A DNA stretch of 6,786 nt from DALYJJ01 sp031969915 (GTDB taxonomy: Bacteria > Acidobacteriota > Terriglobia > Bryobacterales > Bryobacteraceae), in assembly GCA_031969915.1 (NCBI GenBank), contig DALYJJ010000230.1:1-6786 (forward strand). Direction: 5' to 3'. Under the pieces are notes generated by a model. The model was not told the origin of the DNA. It was given only the letters and a program-made list of their open reading frames with translations, and ran no database searches. This document shows positions 1-6,785 of the stretch, one piece after another. The translations under genes were made by a program, and so were the position numbers. Position 1 is the first letter of the stretch. Every line of letters begins with the position of its first letter.

Positions 1-1
1 C

Positions 2-2629
2 GGGCGTTCCTCCTCGAGCAGGCTCGTGCGGAAGTCGCGCAAGGCGCGGCGGCAGGCGAGGCGCGCGAGGTCGCGGGTGCGGGCGGTGTTCGTGCCGTTG
101 GCCCGGCTGCAGAAGGAACTCGACCGCCCGGGGCGGGTGAACACGGCGCTGGTCCATCTGCAGGGGCGCACGGCGGAGGCGGTGCAACAGGTGGTCCGCG
201 AGCGCGTACGGTTACAGGATCTTGGGCTGCGGTTTCGCGAGGTGGACGACGGGACGCTGGCGTTCGAGTCCGACTCCGGGTTGCTTTCGGATTCGCTGGT
301 GCGCGCGGCAGAGTCGCTGCCGGCCGCGGGGCGCCGTCCGATCCTGACATGGCTGGCGAACCGCATACGCATCGGAGGCAGAGAAACGCCCTATTCGCTG
401 GTTTCCACGCACGGCGGCGAAGGGATCTTACTCACTGACTGGCTGGCCCAGGACCTGGCCGGACGCACGGGCGACGAAGTTACTCTTGAGTATTTCGTCT
501 GGAAAGACGGCGAGATCGGCACGGAATCGGCCCGGTTCCCGGTGAGCGGGATCGTTCCCCTGAGTTACTCCGATCGGGACTTCGCGCCCCAGTATCCCGG
601 GATCACCGACGTCGATTCGATCTCCCAGTGGGATCCGCCGTTCCCGGTGGACCTGAAACGGATCCGGCCCAAGGACGAGGAGTTCTGGAACCGGCACCGG
701 ACCACGCCCAAGGCGTTCATCCCGCTGGAGGCGGCCCAGCGGTTGTGGAAGACGCGCTATGGCAGCCTGACGGCGATTCGTTGGGAAACGGGCGATCCGG
801 ACGAGATGCGGGCGGCGCTACGGGGCAAGATCGATCCTCTGTCGGAGGGGCTGGCCATCTATCCGGTGCGCAGCGAATCCCTGAAGGCCACGCAAAACGC
901 GCTCGACTTCGGCCAGTATTTCATCGCGTTCAGTATCTTCCTGGTAGTTTCTTCGTTGTTACTCAGCGGGCTGTTCTTCCGGCTGGGAGTAGAGCAGCGG
1001 CTGCGCGAGGTGGGGCTGCTGCGTGCGCTTGGTTATCGGGAGAACCAAGTAAGGCGGCTGTACCTGATGGAGGGGCTGGCGCTGGCGGCCGTTGGCGCCG
1101 CGCTGGGCATTGGAGGCGCGTTCGTTTATTCGGCCGCGGTATTGTACGCGCTGCGGACGTTCTGGGTGGATGCGGTGGGGACGACGCTCCTGCAGCTTCA
1201 TCCATCCGGAGCGAGTCTCGGCGCGGGCGCGGCGGCGGCGCTCGCGACGGCCGTAGCGGTGATTGTGATGACGCTGCGCGGGCTGCGCGGGATCGAGCCG
1301 CGCGATCTCCTCTCCGGCCAGACCGCCGGGCCGGGCTTGGGCGCGGACGCCACTGCGCGCCGGCGGAGGCGCGCCGGCGGGGCGGTGGTCGCCGCGCTGC
1401 TGGGGTGCGCGACGATCGCGCTTGCGCCCAAAGAGGCAGGCTTTTTCGGCGGCGGCAGTCTGCTTCTGATCGCGTCGCTCCTGGGCATCTCGGGCTGGCT
1501 CGCCGCGCCGAGGCACGCGGTGGCGACACTGGGCGGCCTGGGCCGGCGGAACGCGTCCTGGCGACCAGGCCGAAGCGTGCTGTGCATCGCGCTGATCGCG
1601 GCGGCCACGTTCATGGTGGTGGCCACGGACAGTTTTCGCCGCGGCCCGGCAGAGGGTGAGGGCGCCTATCAGTTGTACGCCGAATCGCAAGTGCCGCTGC
1701 TGAGCAATCCGAATACGAAGGCGGGCCGCGAAGCTCTGTTGCTGGACGCCCGCGAGGGGCTGGAAGCGGTCCGGTTCCTGCCGTTCCGTCTGCGGCCGGG
1801 CGACGACGTGAGTTGTCTGAACCTCTATCAACCGCGGAATCCGCGCGTTCTCGGCGCGCCGGCGGCGTTTCTGACGGGGCCGCTCGAGGCGCTGCGGCAG
1901 CCCGCGGCGGAGGGCGTGGTGCCCGCCGCGGTGGATCAAAATTCGATGATGTACACGCTGAAGCGGAAGCTGGGGGAGATTGTCGAGATCCCGCGGGAAG
2001 GCGCGGCGCCGGTCCGCCTGCGGCTGGCCGTGGCTGTGAAAGACAGCCTGTTCCAGGGCGAACTGCTGGTCTCAGAGGATCACTTCACCCGAACGTTTCC
2101 AGGGGTGGAGGGGTATCGGGTGTTTCTGATTCAGACTCCGGCGGGCTCTTCGCAAAAGGTGGCCGGGGAGTTGGAAGACGCGCTCTCAGATTTCGGTTTC
2201 GACGCGACACCGGTGGCCGAGCGCCTGGCCAACTATCACAAGGTGGAGAACACGTACCTATCCACGTTTCAGGCCCTCGGGGGCCTGGGCCTGCTGATGG
2301 GGACGATCGGTCTGGGCGCCGTCCTGGTGCGAAACGTTCTGGAGCGCCGGCGCGAACTGGCGCTGCTGCGCGCGGTGGGATACCAGGCGGAGGACGTGCG
2401 CCGGCTGGTGCTTTCAGAGAACCTGTTCCTTTTGGCCGCGGGGCTGACGGTGGGCGCGGGGTGCGCGGCCATAGCGGTGCTGCCGGCGTGGCTCGCGCGA
2501 GGAGGCAGACCGGGCCTCACGCTGCTGCTGCTTCCGGTGGCGGTGCTGGTGAGCGGCGTGGTGGCCTCATTGGCCGCAGTGCGCACGGCGACGCGCGAAG
2601 AACTGCTGCCCGCGCTGCGCAGCGAATGA
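2..2629 (+). CDS. ABC transporter permease with two FtsX domains, 5'-truncated by the window edge
   Basis: This is the inner-membrane permease subunit of a MacB/FtsX-type ABC transporter; its substrate cannot be told from sequence. The frame is open to the left edge, so the GTG at 26 is only the first start-like codon in view and the true start lies upstream. Counting from that GTG, residues about 20-290 are extracytoplasmic and resemble the MacB periplasmic core (VFVPLARLQKEL near 21-32). FtsX domain 1 follows, with helices near 299-318, 347-375 and 396-417 and the cytoplasmic signature EVGLLRALGY at 328-337. Further helices lie near 451-468, 477-495 and 517-534. A second extracytoplasmic loop (about 535-743) carries CLNLYQPRNPRVLG at 597-610. 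FtsX domain 2 has helices near 744-768, 798-820 and 831-852, with the parallel signature ELALLRAVGY at 777-786. The missing part should hold the first helix. No ATPase gene is in the window; it probably lies upstream. The stop TGA is at 2627-2629. Confidence 0.9.
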   Translation, partial: GRSSSSRLVRKSRKARRQARRARSRVRAVFVPLARLQKELDRPGRVNTALVHLQGRTAEAVQQVVRERVRLQDLGLRFREVDDGTLAFESDSGLLSDSLVRAAESLPAAGRRPILTWLANRIRIGGRETPYSLVSTHGGEGILLTDWLAQDLAGRTGDEVTLEYFVWKDGEIGTESARFPVSGIVPLSYSDRDFAPQYPGITDVDSISQWDPPFPVDLKRIRPKDEEFWNRHRTTPKAFIPLEAAQRLWKTRYGSLTAIRWETGDPDEMRAALRGKIDPLSEGLAIYPVRSESLKATQNALDFGQYFIAFSIFLVVSSLLLSGLFFRLGVEQRLREVGLLRALGYRENQVRRLYLMEGLALAAVGAALGIGGAFVYSAAVLYALRTFWVDAVGTTLLQLHPSGASLGAGAAAALATAVAVIVMTLRGLRGIEPRDLLSGQTAGPGLGADATARRRRRAGGAVVAALLGCATIALAPKEAGFFGGGSLLLIASLLGISGWLAAPRHAVATLGGLGRRNASWRPGRSVLCIALIAAATFMVVATDSFRRGPAEGEGAYQLYAESQVPLLSNPNTKAGREALLLDAREGLEAVRFLPFRLRPGDDVSCLNLYQPRNPRVLGAPAAFLTGPLEALRQPAAEGVVPAAVDQNSMMYTLKRKLGEIVEIPREGAAPVRLRLAVAVKDSLFQGELLVSEDHFTRTFPGVEGYRVFLIQTPAGSSQKVAGELEDALSDFGFDATPVAERLANYHKVENTYLSTFQALGGLGLLMGTIGLGAVLVRNVLERRRELALLRAVGYQAEDVRRLVLSENLFLLAAGLTVGAGCAAIAVLPAWLARGGRPGLTLLLLPVAVLVSGVVASLAAVRTATREELLPALRSE

Positions 2630-2632
2630 ACG

Positions 2633-3769
2633 CTACTCCCCGGGGCCGGAACGGCGGAAACGCCGCAGTTCGTTCGCCAGGGTCTCGGCCTGGAACGGTT
2701 TCGCGATGTAGCCATCCATGCCCGCGGTGAGGCAGCGTTCCCGATCGCCCTCCATCGCCTCGGCGGTCATGGCGATGATGGGGATGCGGCCGTTCCCGAA
2801 CGAGCCGCCCTCGGGCGCGGGCGCGACGCCGGCGCGGATCTGCCGCTCCATCCGCCGGATGATCGCGGTGGCCTCCAATCCGTCCATGCCCGGCATCTGG
2901 AGATCCATGAGAACGGCCTCAAAGCTACCGGCCTTGAGCGCTTCCACGGCTTCCTGGCCATTGCCGGCCAGCGTCACGCGGTAGCCCCACTTTTCGAGCA
3001 GGCGCGAGGCGAGACGCTGGTTCACGGGGTTGTCCTCAGCCACCAGCAGGCGGCCGCCGCCATTCGCACCGGCGGGCACGGGTTGGGGCACGCGGTGTTT
3101 GCCTGAGCCGGGACCGGGGGCCTCGGGCAATTCCGCTTGAAACCAGAAGCGGCTGCCCTTGCCCGGCTCGCTGGCAATCCGAAGCTCCCCGCCCATCAAC
3201 CGGATCAGGTTGAGAGAAATCGCCAACCCCAGGCCGGTGCCGCCGTAGCGCCGGCTGGTGGAGGTGTCGGCCTGCTCAAAGGGTTCGAGGATCTTGCGGA
3301 CCTTATGTTCGGCGATGCCGATGCCGGTGTCTTCGATCTCAAACCGCACGGCCTGGCCGGCGCGCGCGAGAGAGAGCAGGACATGGCCGCGATCGGTGAA
3401 CTTCACGGCGTTACCCACGAGGTTCAGCAACACCTGGCGAAGCCGGCCCTGATCGCCGGTGACCCATTCCGGCAAAGTGGGATCGATCCGGCACTCCAAG
3501 CCGATCCCCTTGCTGCGAGTCTCGGCGCGGAACAACTGAACCACTTCGCGCGCGCAGGGTTCGAGCGCGAAGGGGGCGTGCACCAGTTCGAGCTTGCCCG
3601 CTTCCACCTTGGAAAAATCCAGGACGTCGTTCAGGATGCGGAGCAGCGATCGGGCGGAGTTGTGGACCAGGTCGACGTATTCGCGCTGTTCCGGGTCCAG
3701 GCGCGTTTCGCGGAGCAGGGCGGACATGCCGAGCACGCCGTTCATAGGGGTGCGAACCTCGTGGCTCAT
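2633..3769 (-). CDS. Hybrid histidine kinase, kinase core plus receiver (C-terminal half of a split gene)
   Basis: This half encodes the phosphotransfer part of a hybrid two-component kinase. Numbered from the ATG at 3769, the H box is MSHEVRTPMNG with the phospho-accepting His at residue 3. The ATPase domain has the N box NLVGNAVKFT (117-126), G1 box DTGIGI (147-152), F box FEQAD (164-168) and G2 box GGTGLGL (176-182). A receiver domain follows from about 239, with acidic pair E245/D246, phospho-acceptor D289 in LMDLQMPGMDG, T335 and K357. All key residues are present. The protein ends just after the receiver, so no Hpt or DNA-binding output domain is encoded here. The ATG is internal: the same frame upstream reads SRAKSEFLAN, the normal lead-in to an H box, so this is not a natural N-terminus. 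The membrane sensor lies upstream in another frame (3411-5270). A stand-alone product would lack the start of the dimerisation helix, so activity is doubtful unless the frame break is an error. The stop TAG is at 2633-2635, 3 nt from the convergent permease stop. Confidence 0.88.
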   Translation of the reverse strand: MSHEVRTPMNGVLGMSALLRETRLDPEQREYVDLVHNSARSLLRILNDVLDFSKVEAGKLELVHAPFALEPCAREVVQLFRAETRSKGIGLECRIDPTLPEWVTGDQGRLRQVLLNLVGNAVKFTDRGHVLLSLARAGQAVRFEIEDTGIGIAEHKVRKILEPFEQADTSTSRRYGGTGLGLAISLNLIRLMGGELRIASEPGKGSRFWFQAELPEAPGPGSGKHRVPQPVPAGANGGGRLLVAEDNPVNQRLASRLLEKWGYRVTLAGNGQEAVEALKAGSFEAVLMDLQMPGMDGLEATAIIRRMERQIRAGVAPAPEGGSFGNGRIPIIAMTAEAMEGDRERCLTAGMDGYIAKPFQAETLANELRRFRRSGPGE

Positions 3770-5270
3770 GTTGGCGAGGAACTCGCTCTTGGCGCGGCTG
3801 GCGGACGCGGGCGATGATGGCGGTCTGGGCCCGCACGCGCCGGCGCAGCGAAACGACCCAGCCGAGCGTGGCGGCGACGACGATGCCCATGGCGAGGAAC
3901 AGCGACTGCAAGCGCTCGCCGGTCAACCAGGGCGCGCGCGCCAGGATCTCAAAATCGCCGGGACCACGCATGAGAATGCGGAACCCGCTCACGCGGCGCC
4001 CCGGGCCGGCGACCACGGTCTGGTAGATGCCGCGGACGCGGGCCCGCCGCACGTTGTCGAACATCGATTCAGGAAGCTCGCCAGCCGACAAGTCCATCTC
4101 CGCCTGAAAGGGCGTGGAGCCGAGACGTAGGGTGATCACCTGACGCTGGCCGGCGATGCCGTGGTTGCCCAGTTCGGCGTCGACCTCGACGAGCTGGCCG
4201 TCGAAGACGCCGAAGGCCGCCTCGGCCAGGTCCGGGCGAGCGGGCTTGGGCGGGTCGCCACCGGAGAGCAGCCGGACGAGGCCATCGCGGAGGTTGGGGG
4301 AATAGCCGCCGATGGCGGGATAGCCGACGGCTTCCACGCGGTCGCCCGGGGCGAGCTGCAACGGTGAAACGGTGCGGACCTCGAGAGCGCGTTCGCCGTC
4401 GCGGATATAGAGCAGCGAGCCGCGGACCTGGTGGGTGACGACGCCGGCGACGCGCACCCGGCGGTGCGGCTCCTCGCCGGGACGGTAGCGGAGCAGTTCG
4501 TCGACGGAGCGGAGGGGCAGCGAAAAGGGATCATCGGCGGCGGCGATGTCGACCACGATGTCGTCCACGGAGTTGAGCAGGAGGACGATGCCGGTGAGCT
4601 GGCGGCGGTCATTGGCGCTGACTCCGCAGACGGCGCGGACGCGCACCTCGCTGTCGACAAGGCGCTCGGCGGGAAAGGGGAGCGGAGTGTCGAGCAGCAC
4701 GCGGAGGCGCTCGCCGCGAACGCGGAGTTGAAATTCGACGGGGGCGGCGTAAAAGATCTCCATGGGCTCGCGGGTTTGCTCGACCTGGGCGGCGACGATG
4801 CGCCCTTCGATTTCGATGCGGCGGGCGGCATCGGCCCCGGCGAGCAAGCGGTCGGCGGTGGTCACGCGAACGGGCAAGGGCTCCGAACGGACCTTCTGGA
4901 TGAGGGTGACATCGAGGGAGGGTCCGTAGGGGCCGGGGATGGTGAAGCCTTCGATGTCGATGACGTCGCCGGGATGAAAGTCCTTCACTCCGGGCAGCGT
5001 GATGGCGGGAATGTGCAGCCCCTCGCCGGCGTGTTCCACGAAGAAGCGTTGGCGTTGCGGATTCCAGTGGGTGATGGTCGCGGTGAGGGAGACGGGCAGG
5101 CGGCAGCCTACCTCGCCGGTGGGGAGCAAACGAAGTTCGCGCAGGGTCGCAAGTGGAGAACGGCTGCCCTTCGGAGGACAAGGCGCTCCGTGGGCAACAA
5201 AGACCCCAGCAATGAGCAGAACCAGCCAGATCACTGGAGACACGAAGGGGGACGGTTTCCCGTCCCCCAC
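3411..5270 (-). CDS. Membrane-anchored sensor half of the split hybrid kinase, with OB-fold-like repeats
   Basis: This is the N-terminal sensor part of the hybrid kinase encoded just downstream. Numbered from the GTG at 5270, a hydrophobic signal segment covers about 13-29 (VIWLVLLIAGVFVAHGA). A long extracytoplasmic beta-rich region covers about 45-445. One membrane helix (about 455-474) is followed by a basic stop-transfer RRRVRAQ (476-482). The extracytoplasmic region has several segments of OB-fold style: strand, a short ligand-like turn, then 'PGD-V-(hydrophobic)-G'. Examples are HPGDVIDIEGF (99-109) and APGDRVEAVGY (307-317), the latter preceded by RVRVAGVV (271-278). The ligand is unknown. 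Homology stops at about residue 488 (coordinate near 3807). The remaining 130 or so codons, down to the stop at 3411-3413, are an out-of-frame reading of the kinase core and are not expected to fold. Starts at GTG 5243 or GTG 5234 are equally plausible, because the 5270 GTG abuts a hairpin and has no clear ribosome binding site. Same strand as hppA, so possibly cotranscribed. Confidence 0.72.
   Translation of the reverse strand: MGDGKPSPFVSPVIWLVLLIAGVFVAHGAPCPPKGSRSPLATLRELRLLPTGEVGCRLPVSLTATITHWNPQRQRFFVEHAGEGLHIPAITLPGVKDFHPGDVIDIEGFTIPGPYGPSLDVTLIQKVRSEPLPVRVTTADRLLAGADAARRIEIEGRIVAAQVEQTREPMEIFYAAPVEFQLRVRGERLRVLLDTPLPFPAERLVDSEVRVRAVCGVSANDRRQLTGIVLLLNSVDDIVVDIAAADDPFSLPLRSVDELLRYRPGEEPHRRVRVAGVVTHQVRGSLLYIRDGERALEVRTVSPLQLAPGDRVEAVGYPAIGGYSPNLRDGLVRLLSGGDPPKPARPDLAEAAFGVFDGQLVEVDAELGNHGIAGQRQVITLRLGSTPFQAEMDLSAGELPESMFDNVRRARVRGIYQTVVAGPGRRVSGFRILMRGPGDFEILARAPWLTGERLQSLFLAMGIVVAATLGWVVSLRRRVRAQTAIIARVRQPRQERVPRQHEPRGSHPYERRARHVRPAPRNAPGPGTARIRRPGPQLRPIAAPHPERRPGFFQGGSGQARTGARPLRARTLRARSGSVVPRRDSQQGDRLGVPDRSHFAGMGHRRSGPASPGVAEPRG
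3796..3815 (-). other. Frame break between sensor and kinase halves of the hybrid kinase
   Basis: On the minus strand the sensor frame reads RRRVRAQTAIIAR, then loses sense. One base later in register, the next frame reads ASRAKSEFLANMSHE and continues as an intact kinase. Such kinases normally carry a helical linker of roughly 10-20 residues between the RVRAQTA-type stop-transfer segment and SRAKSEFLANMSHE. Here only a few codons separate them. The sensor-to-kinase register change equals one extra base, or equivalently a loss of 3n+2 bases. A short deletion removing most of the linker would explain both facts. A sequencing or assembly error in this GC-rich stretch is the main alternative. 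The exact break point cannot be fixed to better than about 20 bases. Confidence 0.75.
5247..5268. repeat. Perfect inverted repeat (9-bp stem, 4-nt loop); candidate terminator or REP-like element
   Basis: The left arm GGGGGACGG (5247-5255) is exactly complementary to the right arm CCGTCCCCC (5260-5268), around a TTTC loop. On the minus-strand transcript the loop is GAAA, a stable GNRA-type tetraloop. The hairpin begins 14 nt after the hppA stop on the minus strand, where a terminator for hppA would be expected. However, the sequence after it (TTCGTGTCTCC on the minus strand) lacks a real U run, so intrinsic termination would be weak. It could instead be a dispersed palindromic repeat or an RNA 3'-end stabiliser. 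It also overlaps the first codons of the longest possible kinase ORF, which argues for a later start there. Confidence 0.7.
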
Positions 5271-5282
5271 TGTAACAGACTA

Positions 5283-6785
5283 CTAGATGAACAGAGGCGC
5301 GGCCACCAGGGTGATGGTGCTCAACAGCTTGATGAGCACATGGAGGGAGGGGCCGGCGGTGTCCTTGAAAGGATCGCCGACGGTGTCGCCGACGACGGCG
5401 GCTTTGTGCGGATCGGAACCCTTGCCGCCGAGGACGCCGGTTTCGATGTACTTCTTTGCGTTGTCCCACGCGCCGCCGCCATTGTTCATGAGCAGGGCGA
5501 GCAGGATGCCGCTGATGGTGCCGACCATGAGGAAGGCCGCGACCGAGGCGGCGCCGACGGGGGTGTCGCCATGGGATTGGAAGTTGCGGAAGATGAGGCC
5601 GATGGCGACGGGGCCGACGACGGGGAGAATGCCCGGGAGCACCATGGCCTTGAGGGCGCCCTTGGTGACGATGTCGACGCAGGTGCTGTAGTCGGGATCG
5701 GAGGTGCCTTCCATGATGCCCTTGTTGGCGCGGAACTGACGGCGAACCTCTTCGATGACCGTCTGCGCGGCCTTGCCGACGGCGCGGATGGCGAGCGAGC
5801 TGAAGAGGAAGACGAGCATGGCGCCGACCAGCGCGCCGACGAAGACCGGTACGTGGCCGATGTCGACGCTGAAGGGAATCTTGGCGAGCGCTTCTTCGGG
5901 GCCGAGGCCGCGCATGGCGCCGAGGGCGATCTTCACTTCGTCGATGTAGGCGGAGAAGAGAAGGAAGGCGGCCAGGGCGGCGCTGCCGACGGCGTAGCCC
6001 TTGGTGAGAGCCTTGGTGGTGTTGCCGACGGAGTCCAGGCGGTCCGTGCGGTTGCGGATCTCTTCGGGCTGCTTCGACATTTCAATGATGCCGCCGGCGT
6101 TGTCGGTGATGGGGCCGAAGGTGTCCATGGCGAGGATGTAGGCGGCGGTGGAGAGCATGCCCATGGTGGCGATGGCGGTGCCGTAGAGGCCGGCGGCTTC
6201 AGCGGAGACGCCGGGGAGGCCGGCGGCCTGGCCCAGGTAATAGGCGCCGAGGATCGCCGCGCCGATCACGAGGATGGGCAGGGCGGTGCATTCGAGGCCG
6301 ACGGCGAAGCCGGTGATGATGGTGGTGGCGGGGCCGGTCTTGCAGCTATCGGCGATTTCCTTCACCGGGCGATATTTGTACTCGGTGTAGTACTGGGTGA
6401 TGTAGACGAACAGGAAGCTGGTGACGATGCCCACCACGCCCGCGAGGAACAGCATCATGTTGCCGCCCAAGAGGAGGTGGACGGCGCCGTAGAAGCCGGC
6501 CAGGGCCAGAACGGTGGTGACGTAGTAGCCGCGGTTGAGGGCGTTCATGGGGTCTTCGTCTTCCTTGGTGCTGACGGTCATCACGCCGACGATGGAGGCG
6601 ATGAGACCGAAGGCGCGGGCGACGAGCGGAAACAGGATGCCCTTGAGGCCGAAGACCGGATAGAGAGAGACGCCGAGGATCATGGCGCCGATGTTTTCGG
6701 CGGCGGTGGATTCGAAGAGGTCCGCGCCGCGGCCGGCGCAATCGCCGACGTTGTCGCCCACCAGGTCGGCAATGACCGCCGGATT
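5283..6785 (-). CDS. hppA: Membrane-bound proton-translocating pyrophosphatase, 5'-truncated by the window edge
   Basis: This integral membrane pump hydrolyses pyrophosphate to phosphate and moves H+ across the membrane. The frame is open to the right edge and begins there with NPAVIADLVGDNVGDCAGR, the conserved substrate-binding stretch. The GTG at 6761 is therefore an internal Val and roughly the first 200 residues are missing from a usual length near 700. Numbered from that GTG, other family signatures are DTFGPITDNAGG (213-224), GNTTKALTKGYAVGSA (246-261), MNNGGGAWDNAKKYIE (425-440) and GDTVGDPFKDTAGPS (458-472), the last with the paired acidic residues of the catalytic site. Lys250 and Thr253 sit at the positions that separate K+-independent enzymes (Lys, Thr) from K+-dependent ones (Ala, Gly), so a K+-independent H+ pump is predicted. 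Many hydrophobic helices occur between 24 and 491, and the protein ends at the usual place soon after the last one (AAPLFI). The stop TAG is at 5283-5285. The reading frame is intact throughout. Confidence 0.96.
   Translation of the reverse strand, partial: NPAVIADLVGDNVGDCAGRGADLFESTAAENIGAMILGVSLYPVFGLKGILFPLVARAFGLIASIVGVMTVSTKEDEDPMNALNRGYYVTTVLALAGFYGAVHLLLGGNMMLFLAGVVGIVTSFLFVYITQYYTEYKYRPVKEIADSCKTGPATTIITGFAVGLECTALPILVIGAAILGAYYLGQAAGLPGVSAEAAGLYGTAIATMGMLSTAAYILAMDTFGPITDNAGGIIEMSKQPEEIRNRTDRLDSVGNTTKALTKGYAVGSAALAAFLLFSAYIDEVKIALGAMRGLGPEEALAKIPFSVDIGHVPVFVGALVGAMLVFLFSSLAIRAVGKAAQTVIEEVRRQFRANKGIMEGTSDPDYSTCVDIVTKGALKAMVLPGILPVVGPVAIGLIFRNFQSHGDTPVGAASVAAFLMVGTISGILLALLMNNGGGAWDNAKKYIETGVLGGKGSDPHKAAVVGDTVGDPFKDTAGPSLHVLIKLLSTITLVAAPLFI

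Noticed and set aside
1355..1380. 12-bp direct repeat GCGCGCCGGCGG at 1355-1366 and 1369-1380
   Set aside because: It encodes the Arg-rich cytoplasmic linker of the permease. Two copies in GC-rich coding DNA are likely chance or simple slippage.
628..1659. Plus-strand ORF of 343 codons overlapping the permease in another frame
   Set aside because: Gly/Arg/Ala-rich shadow with no motif; the permease frame shows clear FtsX signatures over the same bases.
959..1939. Long minus-strand ORF (326 codons) and other minus-strand ORFs inside the permease gene
   Set aside because: Composition is Arg/Ala/Pro/Gln-rich with no recognisable domain. It lies antisense to a clearly coding permease and is expected in GC-rich DNA.
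2652..2665. Small hairpin CGGCG-GAAA-CGCCG just after the permease stop
   Set aside because: The stem is only 5 bp, lies inside the kinase coding sequence and has no U run after it on the plus strand; too weak to call a terminator.
1813..2730. Plus-strand ORF of 305 codons over the permease 3' end
   Set aside because: Low-complexity Gly/Arg/Ala shadow in the wrong frame; it even runs into the convergent kinase gene.
3137..3817. Plus-strand ORF of 226 codons antisense to the kinase core
   Set aside because: It mirrors the kinase H, N and G boxes in antisense and has no recognisable family of its own.
3700..3830. Programmed +1 frameshifting to make a full-length kinase
   Set aside because: No slippery codon followed by a stop or a stimulatory structure is evident, and the linker also seems shortened, which a programmed shift would not explain.
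4609..5469. Minus-strand Arg/His-rich ORF of 286 codons spanning the hppA-kinase boundary
   Set aside because: It overlaps both the intact end of hppA and the sensor ORF in a third frame, and its composition is typical of an out-of-frame reading.
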